A DNA stretch of 64,000 nt from JAUILH01 sp964230215 (GTDB lineage: Bacteria; Bacteroidota; Bacteroidia; Flavobacteriales_D; JAUILH01), in assembly GCA_964230215.1 (NCBI GenBank), contig CAXRGQ010000006.1:248001-312000 (forward strand), written 5' to 3'. Positions 8,530 through 16,190 of the stretch are shown here, in pieces. Under the pieces are notes generated by a model. The model saw only the letters and a list, made by a program, of their open reading frames with translations. It was not told where the DNA came from and made no database searches. Made by a program: the position numbers and the translations under genes. Position 1 is the stretch's first letter. Each line of letters starts with the position of its first letter.

Positions 8530-9429
8530 ATGAGGTATTTACTAGCAATAATTTTAAGCATATGCTCTATTATCGTACACGCTCAAAGCGAGTATGATTA
8601 TGCAGATAGTATTGCCTTATCTCACGCTGGAAAAAAGTTCAAAAATACAGGTGAGTTAGCCCAGACGCTTACACATGGCGTTAAAGATCGCCAAACTCAA
8701 TTCAGGATTTTATTCAGGTGGATAACGGACAACATGGAATACGATAAAGGAAATCGCATTGATGATCCCGAAAAAGTTATCCGTAAAATGGAAGGAATGT
8801 GTGGTGCTTACTCTAAGCTATTAAGCCAAGCCTGCGCGCATTTAGGTATTCATTGTGTTACAATTGAGGGAATCGCTAAAGGGCACACAACGGTTGGCAG
8901 CGTATCCGAAGGCTCAGCCCACAGACATGCTTGGAACGCAGTTGAAATTGATGGCGAATGGCATCTGGTGGATCCATGCTGGGCATCTGGATACTGGGAT
9001 GACAAAGAAAAAGAATTCACTAAAGTTTTTAAGCCAGAGCACTTCTATTCTGACCCCTTCATATTCGCAGAAAGACATTTGCCAGATGACAAAAAATGGC
9101 AACTATTAGATCATCCAAGAAATAAAAGAGATTTCTTTTCAACGCCATTGTATCACGCAATTAAATATGATTGTGGTATTGAAATGGTGAACGAAAAAAA
9201 TGCGGTTATTAAAGTTAAAGAAGACGAGGATATCATTATTAAGTATAGTTCCGCCTGTCAAGACGAAGATGACCCATCTGGTGCTCTAGATGATCCCAGA
9301 AAAAAGTACGAATACCAGCAGCAATTCAAAGCCCAGCGATACATGGACAATCCTTACCTAACCGTAATGTTTAATGGGGAGCCATTGGTGAGCTACAAGG
9401 TAGAAGTAAAACCAGTGGCAGATAAATAG
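8530..9429 (+). CDS. Secreted transglutaminase-like (papain-fold) protein
   Basis: This 299-residue protein has a signal peptide (MRYLLAIILSICSIIVHAQ) and a transglutaminase core with the complete triad: C91 in GMCGAYSKL, H133 in HRHAWNAVEIDG and D148 in WHLVDPCW. This arrangement matches the kyphoscoliosis-peptidase/YebA-like group, which usually act as proteases or cross-link hydrolases. The ATG at 8530 is chosen because it starts directly at the signal peptide; a TTG 30 nt upstream adds a charged, unlikely leader. It follows phoX by 41 bp and may be cotranscribed. The substrate is unknown. The C-terminal 100 residues form a probably beta-rich extension. Confidence 0.85.
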   Translation: MRYLLAIILSICSIIVHAQSEYDYADSIALSHAGKKFKNTGELAQTLTHGVKDRQTQFRILFRWITDNMEYDKGNRIDDPEKVIRKMEGMCGAYSKLLSQACAHLGIHCVTIEGIAKGHTTVGSVSEGSAHRHAWNAVEIDGEWHLVDPCWASGYWDDKEKEFTKVFKPEHFYSDPFIFAERHLPDDKKWQLLDHPRNKRDFFSTPLYHAIKYDCGIEMVNEKNAVIKVKEDEDIIIKYSSACQDEDDPSGALDDPRKKYEYQQQFKAQRYMDNPYLTVMFNGEPLVSYKVEVKPVADK

Positions 9430-9492
9430 TTTTATTACCATTACGTTTATTTCGATCTAGCATCATAATCTAAAATTAAGTGCGTTTCATAC

Positions 9493-9524
9493 TTGTGCTA
9501 TATCGAATTTTGCGTGTAAATTCG
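9493..9524 (+). promoter_or_regulatory. Predicted sigma-A promoter of the TonB receptor/DUF4249 pair
   Basis: TTG at 9493-9495, a 21-bp spacer and TAAATTCG at 9517-9524 match the Bacteroidota -33/-7 pattern with a T-to-C change at one -7 position. The predicted transcript would start about 10 nt upstream of the ATG at 9541. Confidence 0.5.
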
Positions 9525-9540
9525 CAGCAAGTTTTTCAGA

Positions 9541-11937
9541 ATGAAATCACTAGCCCTCATCCTCGGTTTGTTTATTTGTCTTGTTTCTATTGGACAAAAG
9601 ACAACACTTAGTGGCTATATCAAGGATAAAACAACGGGAGAATTTCTTTTTAGTACCGGTATTTATTGTGTAGAGGCAGAAACGGGAACCAGAGCCAATG
9701 AATATGGATTTTATTCGCTTAGCCTCAAGCCCGGAACCTACAAGTTTATTGTAAAATATCCCGGATACAAATCACAAAGCTTTGAAATAGATTTGAGTGA
9801 AGATGTCCGTCTAAACATTGATTTAGTGCCTGAAAACATGGAGGAGCTTGTGATTAAAGACACTAAAACGGATGAAAACGTTAAAGGCACCGACATGGGA
9901 AAAGTCGCGATTGATATCGAGCAAGTAAAGGTTCTGCCTGCGTTTATGGGAGAAGTAGACATTCTGAAAACAGTTCAGTTTTTGCCTGGAGTACAATCAG
10001 CTGGTGAAGGGAATTCTGGCTTCTATGTGAGAGGCGGAGGTCCTGATCAAAATCTAATCCTTCTAGATGAAGCTACCGTCTATAATGCATCCCATTTATT
10101 TGGATTTTTCTCTGTTTTTAATGCTGACGCAATTAGCGGAATGGAAATCACCAAAGGTGGAATGTCAGCGAATTATGGAGGAAGGTTATCATCTGTGCTT
10201 GACATCAAAATGAAAGAAGGGAATTATCAGGACTTCCATATGGAGGGTGGACTAGGATTGATTTCATCTCGCCTTACGCTTCAAGGCCCCATCAAAAAAG
10301 ATACGAGCTCATTTATTATCTCTGCAAGAAGGACTTACATTGATATTCTAATTAAGCCGTTTATTCCTGAGGATAATGCCTTTAATGGCTCGGGTTACTA
10401 CTTTTATGACCTCAATGCTAAAGTCAACTATCGATTTTCTGATAAAGACAGACTTTACTTATCGGGATATTTTGGGAATGATGTGTTCACCTATAATAAC
10501 GACAGAGACAACTTTAACGTAAGAATTCCTTGGGGTAATGCTACAGGTTCCTTAAGATGGAATCATCTTTTTAACGATAAACTTTTTGTCAACACAACCG
10601 CTATTTACAGTGATTACAATTTTCAATTCCAAGCAAGCCAGTCACAATTCGAGTTTGCATTATTATCAGGAATTCGTGATATCAACTTAAAATCAGATTT
10701 CACCTACTACCCTAGTCCTAGACACAACATTAAGTTTGGTTATAACTATGTATTCCACACCTTCACTCCTTCAAGTGTTTCAGCGAGATCAGAAGATGTT
10801 GAGTTTTTTGATGAAGATGATGTGTTAAGAATTTATGCAAACGAAGGTGCCTTATATTTCATGGACGATTTTGATGTGACCGAAAGACTGCGATTAAATC
10901 TAGGATATAGACACTCCATTTTCCAACAAATCGGTCCATTTACTCGCTACATCCCAGATCCAACTAATCCTTTAGCCAACTCTGAGGTGGATTACGGTAG
11001 AGGAAAAACTGTTCAGCTATACCACGGCCCAGAACCAAGATTCTCTATGCGCTACTCCATTAATGACAGTTCTTCCATTAAACTTGGAGCAGTTCATAAT
11101 TATCAATACGTGCATTTAGCTACCATCTCACCTGTTTCCCTTCCGACAGATGTATGGTTTCCGAGTAGTGAGTTGGTTAAACCACAAATAAACACGCAAG
11201 TATCTGCTGGTTATTTCAGGAATTTTAAGGAAAACACCTATGAAGCCTCTGTAGAAGTTTACTACAAGGACATGAGAAACTTAATTGAATATAAGGAAGG
11301 GGCTGAACCATCAGATAATGTGAATGATAACGTAGATAACAATCTAACATTTGGTAAGGGGTATTCATACGGTGCCGAATTCTTTATAAAAAAGTCAACT
11401 GGGAAACTAACTGGATGGGTAGGCTATACTTGGTCTAAAACAATGCGTCAATTTGATGAAATAAATGAAGGGCGAGAATTCCCAGCGCGCTATGACCGTC
11501 GTCATGATTTATCTGCAGTGGCATCCTACAAACTGAATGATCGTTGGACTTTTGGTGCGGCCTTTGTTTATGCTACCGGAAGTGCAATAACCCTGGCGCA
11601 AGGCTTCTATATATACGAAGGACAAATACAATACGAATTTGGAGATCGCAACAGCCTGCGTATGCCAGCATTCCACAGAGCGGATATATCGGCAACCTAT
11701 TACACAAACCCTATTAAGAAAAAGGTAGATAAAGTAACAGGTGAAATTGTAGAAAAAGAGCGCAAAATCGAATCAAACTGGAATTTTTCCATTTATAACT
11801 TATACAATAGGGCTAATCCATATTTTATTTATATCGATCAGGATGGAGATATAGACGCTGGTACACTTACCATAAGTGGAAAGCAGGTATCTTTATTTCC
11901 AATTCTGCCTAGTGTAACATGGAATTTTAAATTTTAA
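9541..11937 (+). CDS. TonB-dependent receptor with N-terminal carboxypeptidase-regulatory-like domain
   Basis: This 798-residue outer-membrane receptor has a signal peptide (MKSLALILGLFICLVSIGQ). A CarboxypepD_reg-like beta domain follows (about 22-105: LSGYIKDKTTGEFLF to LVPENMEELVI). The plug domain (about 115-230) has LKTVQFLPGVQ and FYVRGGGPDQNLILLDEATV. The rest is a long beta-barrel ending WNFKF, with the terminal phenylalanine typical of Bam substrates. The gene is followed after 1 bp by a DUF4249 lipoprotein, a recurring receptor/partner pair in Bacteroidota that is distinct from SusC/SusD. The substrate cannot be read from sequence. Confidence 0.92.
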   Translation: MKSLALILGLFICLVSIGQKTTLSGYIKDKTTGEFLFSTGIYCVEAETGTRANEYGFYSLSLKPGTYKFIVKYPGYKSQSFEIDLSEDVRLNIDLVPENMEELVIKDTKTDENVKGTDMGKVAIDIEQVKVLPAFMGEVDILKTVQFLPGVQSAGEGNSGFYVRGGGPDQNLILLDEATVYNASHLFGFFSVFNADAISGMEITKGGMSANYGGRLSSVLDIKMKEGNYQDFHMEGGLGLISSRLTLQGPIKKDTSSFIISARRTYIDILIKPFIPEDNAFNGSGYYFYDLNAKVNYRFSDKDRLYLSGYFGNDVFTYNNDRDNFNVRIPWGNATGSLRWNHLFNDKLFVNTTAIYSDYNFQFQASQSQFEFALLSGIRDINLKSDFTYYPSPRHNIKFGYNYVFHTFTPSSVSARSEDVEFFDEDDVLRIYANEGALYFMDDFDVTERLRLNLGYRHSIFQQIGPFTRYIPDPTNPLANSEVDYGRGKTVQLYHGPEPRFSMRYSINDSSSIKLGAVHNYQYVHLATISPVSLPTDVWFPSSELVKPQINTQVSAGYFRNFKENTYEASVEVYYKDMRNLIEYKEGAEPSDNVNDNVDNNLTFGKGYSYGAEFFIKKSTGKLTGWVGYTWSKTMRQFDEINEGREFPARYDRRHDLSAVASYKLNDRWTFGAAFVYATGSAITLAQGFYIYEGQIQYEFGDRNSLRMPAFHRADISATYYTNPIKKKVDKVTGEIVEKERKIESNWNFSIYNLYNRANPYFIYIDQDGDIDAGTLTISGKQVSLFPILPSVTWNFKF

Positions 11938-11938
11938 T

Positions 11939-12898
11939 ATGAGACTACTTTTAACATATACCTTCATAGTCCTGTCATTAGCTATGGTGTCATGTGAAAA
12001 AGAAATTTCTATTGACATTCCCCAATACGATAGCAAAATTGTTGTGGATGGCAGGATTGAACAAGGACTCCCTCCTATTGTATTCTTATCTCGGAGCTAT
12101 GAGTTTTTTGGTGAAACAGATCTAACTCAAATTCAGAATGACCACGTTAGCGGAGCCACAGTTGTTGTAAGCAATGGTACCGTGACAGATACTTTGCTAG
12201 AACTTTGCACCCAGTCTTTACCTCCAGGAATAGATACACTTGTTGCAGAGTTTTTAGGTGTTGATGTTAGCGACCTTGCCTTATTCAATATTTGCGCTTA
12301 TGTAGGAACGGATTTGGCTATTTTTGGAGAAGTAGGCAAGTCATACAGCTTAACTATTGATTATGAAAACACGCAATATACAAGCACTACAAGAATACCA
12401 GAATTAGTCGCTTTAGACAGCGTGTGGTGGGAAAAGAATGAAAGCGGTTCAACGCCCACTACAGATTACGGATTTTCTTGGGCCATTCTAAGTGACCCCG
12501 ATACCTTGTCGAATGCCTACAGATGGTATGCTAGAAGACTAAACGTAGATCAAAACGGAGACGAAAAAGACCCCCAATTTTTATTGCCTTTTGGAGCTCA
12601 ATTTGATGATGAATTCATCAATAACCAAACATTTGAATTTGCCTATGAGCGACCAAACTCGGAGAATGATGGACCTGACGACAAACGAGGGTATTATCGA
12701 GAAGGTGATACTGTAGTAATAAAATTCTGCTCCATAGAATTTGCAGTTTGTGAATATCTACGATCCGCCGAAACTCAAGCGCTCAACGCCGGAAGCCCAT
12801 TCGCTTCCCCTGCCAACAACCCAACGAATATTGAAGGTGGGGCACTTGGCTTATGGGCAGGGTACGGTGTAACTTACGATACTTTGATTGCAGAGTAA
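11939..12898 (+). CDS. DUF4249 lipoprotein, partner of the TonB receptor
   Basis: This 319-residue lipoprotein (acyl cysteine C19 in LAMVSCEKE) has the DUF4249 opening, IDIPQYDSKIVVDGRIEQG, with SYSLTIDYENTQYTSTTRIP further on. DUF4249 proteins are encoded directly after TonB receptors of this type and are thought to be surface-exposed substrate-capture or lid proteins by analogy with SusD; that role is inferred. The 1-bp spacing to the receptor indicates one transcript and coupled translation. Confidence 0.85.
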   Translation: MRLLLTYTFIVLSLAMVSCEKEISIDIPQYDSKIVVDGRIEQGLPPIVFLSRSYEFFGETDLTQIQNDHVSGATVVVSNGTVTDTLLELCTQSLPPGIDTLVAEFLGVDVSDLALFNICAYVGTDLAIFGEVGKSYSLTIDYENTQYTSTTRIPELVALDSVWWEKNESGSTPTTDYGFSWAILSDPDTLSNAYRWYARRLNVDQNGDEKDPQFLLPFGAQFDDEFINNQTFEFAYERPNSENDGPDDKRGYYREGDTVVIKFCSIEFAVCEYLRSAETQALNAGSPFASPANNPTNIEGGALGLWAGYGVTYDTLIAE

Positions 12899-12968
12899 CT
12901 TGAGTAATCTGAGTTACACTCTAAATTGTTTAAGTTTTCAATAATGTGAAGAAATAAAGGGATAACTT

Positions 12969-13022
12969 CAAAAGTTGTAGGAACTTTTGCTACACCTAAA
13001 TCAAGTAGAATATATATTTTTG
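12969..13022 (+). promoter_or_regulatory. Upstream region of trxB: inverted repeat and -7 box
   Basis: CAAAAGTT at 12969-12976 and AACTTTTG at 12982-12989 form a perfect 8-bp inverted repeat with a 5-nt spacer, 53 bp before trxB. TATTTTTG at 13015-13022 fits the Bacteroidota -7 box and leaves a leader of about 16 nt. The TTG inside the right arm is 25 bp from this box, longer than usual, so the repeat may overlap or replace a weak -33 element. An activator or redox-regulator site is possible. Confidence 0.4.
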
Positions 13023-13044
13023 AGGGACTAAATAATTAGAATTC

Positions 13045-13998
13045 ATGAGTGAAGGAATAGAAAGAATTAAGTGTTTGATAATTGGATCGGGGCCTGCTGG
13101 TTATACAGCAGCTATTTATGCGGCAAGAGCGAGCATGAAGCCTGTTTTATATCAAGGTATGCAGCCAGGTGGACAGTTGACAACTACAAATGAAGTTGAG
13201 AATTTTCCAGGATATCCAGATGGCGTTACAGGACCTGAGATGATGATTCAATTAGAGGCACAAGCAAAAAGATTTGAAACAGACATTAGAAATGGTTGGG
13301 TAACCAAAGTTGACTTCTCTGGCCCTGTGCACAAAGTATGGGTAGAAGACAAAGAGATTCATGCTGATACTGTAATCATCTCGACCGGGGCATCAGCGAA
13401 ATACCTTGGTTTAGAATCAGAACAAAAATATCTTGAATTAGGTGGTGGAGTATCTGCCTGTGCGGTATGTGATGGATTCTTTTATAGAGGTCAAGAGACA
13501 GTAATCGTTGGTGCTGGTGATTCGGCTTGTGAAGAAGCACACTACTTATCCAACATTTGTAGCAAAGTAACTATGCTTGTTAGACGTGACGAATTTAGAG
13601 CGTCTAAAATCATGGAGAATCGTGTAAAGAAGGTGAAGAATATCGAAATTCTATATAACACGGAAACGGTTGAAGTTCTTGGTGAAAATGACCTGGTAAC
13701 TGGAGTGAAGGTTAAAAACAATAAAACGGGAGAAGAATCAACAATTCCGTGTACTGGCTTCTTTGTTGCCATTGGACACAAACCTAATACCGATATTTTC
13801 AAGCCATACATAGATATGGATGAAACTGGTTACATAAAAAACGTGCCTGGTTCGTCAAAAACAAATGTTGCTGGTGTATTCGTTTCAGGTGACGCCGCAG
13901 ATAAAACATATCGTCAGGCAGTTACTGCTGCTGGTACTGGATGTATGGCTGCATTAGATGCAGAAAGATATCTAGCTGCAATGGAAGATGCTGAATAA
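13045..13998 (+). CDS. trxB: Thioredoxin reductase (NADPH)
   Basis: This 317-residue flavoprotein is of the low-molecular-weight thioredoxin reductase type. The FAD-binding GSGPAG is at 14-19, followed by PGGQLTTTNEVENFPG. The NADPH domain contains the redox-active pair C139-A-V-C142 in SACAVCDGFF and the second Rossmann motif VGAGDSACEEA. The C-terminal FAD motif GVFVSGDAADKTYRQAVTAAG is complete. It reduces thioredoxin in the cytoplasm. It is a single-gene unit: an inverted repeat lies upstream and an intrinsic terminator directly downstream. Confidence 0.96.
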   Translation: MSEGIERIKCLIIGSGPAGYTAAIYAARASMKPVLYQGMQPGGQLTTTNEVENFPGYPDGVTGPEMMIQLEAQAKRFETDIRNGWVTKVDFSGPVHKVWVEDKEIHADTVIISTGASAKYLGLESEQKYLELGGGVSACAVCDGFFYRGQETVIVGAGDSACEEAHYLSNICSKVTMLVRRDEFRASKIMENRVKKVKNIEILYNTETVEVLGENDLVTGVKVKNNKTGEESTIPCTGFFVAIGHKPNTDIFKPYIDMDETGYIKNVPGSSKTNVAGVFVSGDAADKTYRQAVTAAGTGCMAALDAERYLAAMEDAE

Positions 13999-14020
13999 TA
14001 TATTTATAATTTAAGTTAAA

Positions 14021-14048
14021 AGCGCTCGGCATAGTCGGGCGTTTTTTT
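14021..14048 (+). terminator. Intrinsic terminator of trxB
   Basis: CGCTCG and CGGGCG arms (with one G-U pair) around a 7-nt loop are followed by seven T at 14042-14048. It lies 22 bp after the trxB stop codon. Confidence 0.8.
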
Positions 14049-14059
14049 ATTTTAGGGGC

Positions 14060-15040
14060 ATGAAATTAACTAAACTAACTACATTACTTAGTCTAATCCT
14101 CTTTTTGGGTGCCTGTTCATCAGAGGATACATCCAAAGAAGAAAAGGATGATAATAGGTCACAAACGGAGAAGAGCGATATAGATGCAATAGACGAACCG
14201 CTAGAACCTAAGTACTTAGAGGGCAACAGTTCATTTCTGTTCGAAATATCAGGAAATGGTTTAGATCATCCAAGCTATCTATACGGAACTATGCACATGA
14301 TTTCTAAGGACTTGTTTGAAGTAGGACCAAACTTGATGAAAGCCCTAGAATCTTCCGATTATTTGGTAATGGAGATAAGAGATCTTACGAATATTGGAGA
14401 TTTATCTTCAGTGGTTACAGATATTTATTTGGATTCGGGCACCATCAAAGACTACGTTTCGCCCCAAGTGTATGAGGATTTTATAGCCGCTTTGGAAGAA
14501 CACAAAGGCATTGATCGAGAAACTTTTGAAAAGACGCAAGCCAACATGAAGCCTTTTGGATTATATTCTATTATCGCTCAGGGAGGGGAAAGTCCAACAG
14601 AAGGCACCAAATCATATGAGCTATACTTTATGGATGTAGCTTACGAAAACAGCTTACAGTTAGGTGGTCTTGAAACGGTTAAAGACCAGCTCAACGTATT
14701 CGATCAAATTAAATATGAAGATATGTTAGTGTATCTAACAGAAACGCTTCAAAATATGGAAGTATCTCAATCAGAATTAGAAGAACTTGGGCCTGTGTAC
14801 GCTTCACATAATCTTGATACGCTTGCATCACACATTTTCGCATCAGATGATATGTTAATGACAGATTACAAAGACATATTCTTAATCAATAGAAACAAAA
14901 ACTGGATTCCTAAAATAGAAGAGCTAATAAAAGATAATCAATGTTTTATTGCTGTTGGTGCAGCTCATTTACCATTTGACTCAGGTGTAATTCAGTTATT
15001 AAGAAACGAGGGGTACACAGTCCGCGCAATAGAAGAATAA
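14060..15040 (+). CDS. TraB/GumN family lipoprotein
   Basis: This 326-residue lipoprotein has its acyl cysteine at C19 (LFLGACSS) and an acidic linker to about residue 50. The TraB/GumN (Tiki-like) domain follows: SYLYGTMHMISKD (GTxH motif), YLVMEI, LGGLETVKDQLNVF, and near the C-terminus FIAVGAAHLPFDSGVIQLL (GAxH motif). The paired GxxH motifs are the expected metal/active-site residues of this erythromycin-esterase-like fold, related to Tiki metalloproteases. Activity in bacteria is poorly established. The stop codon directly abuts the 3' end of the convergent RNase P RNA. Confidence 0.88.
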   Translation: MKLTKLTTLLSLILFLGACSSEDTSKEEKDDNRSQTEKSDIDAIDEPLEPKYLEGNSSFLFEISGNGLDHPSYLYGTMHMISKDLFEVGPNLMKALESSDYLVMEIRDLTNIGDLSSVVTDIYLDSGTIKDYVSPQVYEDFIAALEEHKGIDRETFEKTQANMKPFGLYSIIAQGGESPTEGTKSYELYFMDVAYENSLQLGGLETVKDQLNVFDQIKYEDMLVYLTETLQNMEVSQSELEELGPVYASHNLDTLASHIFASDDMLMTDYKDIFLINRNKNWIPKIEELIKDNQCFIAVGAAHLPFDSGVIQLLRNEGYTVRAIEE

Positions 15041-15416
15041 TCTTTGAAAATTTACCCGTAAGCCGGATTCTGTTCTATCCTGTCATTTATCTGGCCGTAC
15101 CATCACTAGCACGATCTATCGATTCACCCCTCGGCAACGAGCGAACAACTCTTAAATGCCGATATACATAATCTTTCAGCCCATGAGGTTTACACAGCTT
15201 GCAGCGTCACCGCTGCAACTGGTGAGCTCTTACCTCACCTTTTCACCCTTACCCCATCAAAGACAAGGCGGTTATTTTCTGCTGCACTAGCTGTATCCAT
15301 TCGGTATTGCTACCGAATGAATCCTTCCCGTTAGGAAGCATGGCGTTCTATGCTGTCCGGACTTTCCTCCATCTCGCCATAGGCGTGACAGCGACAGGTC
15401 GGTAAATTTTCAAAGA
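15041..15416 (-). ncRNA. rnpB: RNase P RNA (M1 RNA)
   Basis: On the minus strand the region contains the universal P4/CRI segment GAGGAAAGTCCGGAC near its 5' end and ACAGAATCCGGCTTACGGG near its 3' end. The ends are set by the P1 helix: the 16 bases at 15401-15416 are exactly complementary to 15041-15056. The length, about 376 nt, is normal for bacterial class A RNase P RNA, the catalytic subunit that trims tRNA 5' leaders. A TACATTTG -7 box at 15430-15423 places the transcription start at about 15416. No terminator separates it from the antisense of the TraB gene. Confidence 0.96.
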
Positions 15417-15422
15417 TCAGCG

Positions 15423-15430
15423 CAAATGTA
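15423..15430 (-). promoter_or_regulatory. -7 promoter element of rnpB
   Basis: TACATTTG (minus strand) is an exact TAnnTTTG match lying 6-7 nt upstream of the 5' end of RNase P RNA defined by P1 pairing. No clear TTG -33 box is seen at the usual distance. The element is squeezed into the 16-bp gap before the next minus-strand gene. Confidence 0.65.
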
Positions 15431-15432
15431 CG

Positions 15433-16092
15433 TTAATCGTAGCCTAAATCTATGGGTGTATCAATTTTTTGTCTATTGGGCATATTTTTATTCATACGAA
15501 TTAAAGCCCGCACTCCAAATACATAGCCCGTGGCAACTTTCGGAATATATTGAACGCCTCCTGTGGCTGATATAACTAATCGTTCAGATTGATCGACAAA
15601 TCGCAAATCAAATCCAGCGCCACAACGATAGAATATATTCTCTATAAAACCTCCTTCATGCTTATAGTAATCAAATGACATGTACTGCACGTACGGTCCA
15701 ATCTGCAAGTGATTGTCTAAACCATAAAAACAATAGGTGACCTTTTCAGGCAGAATAGCCATAGTTAAAGCAACACCTATTCCAGATACAGCTGACTCAA
15801 AACTATAAGTCCAATCTGGTAAGTAATACAACAACAAACCTGTTACCATGGGTCCTCCGGTAAAATGATACATCCACTCATCACTATCAGGCATGTGTTG
15901 TACGCCAAATGAATAAGTCCCCAATATGCGATGACTAAACTGATGCTGATATTGCAACGAAATCTCCTGGGTAAAATATTGCTCATAATTAAAGCTTGTG
16001 TAACCCAATCCAATGCTATGATCTCCTTTGAGAAACTGACCATTCGAGATAACAGACCACATTAACAATACTATGAGCAACCAACGCTTCAT
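15433..16092 (-). CDS. Putative secreted/outer-membrane beta-barrel protein of unknown function
   Basis: This 219-residue protein has a signal peptide (MKRWLLIVLLMWSVISNGQ) and an alternating aromatic/hydrophobic pattern (ISLQYQHQF, GPYVQYMSFDYY, LVISATGGVQYIP), suggesting a small outer-membrane barrel of roughly eight to ten strands. No specific family is recognised. It lies upstream of rnpB on the same strand with only a 16-bp gap, so readthrough into rnpB is possible. Confidence 0.65.
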   Translation of the reverse strand: MKRWLLIVLLMWSVISNGQFLKGDHSIGLGYTSFNYEQYFTQEISLQYQHQFSHRILGTYSFGVQHMPDSDEWMYHFTGGPMVTGLLLYYLPDWTYSFESAVSGIGVALTMAILPEKVTYCFYGLDNHLQIGPYVQYMSFDYYKHEGGFIENIFYRCGAGFDLRFVDQSERLVISATGGVQYIPKVATGYVFGVRALIRMNKNMPNRQKIDTPIDLGYD

Positions 16093-16190
16093 GTACTAAA
16101 TATACCAAAATTTCACGTGTCATACCATTCGTCCTATATTCATAGGCTAGCTCACTTGTTTGTCTTATTTTTGGATAAATCCATATTTGA

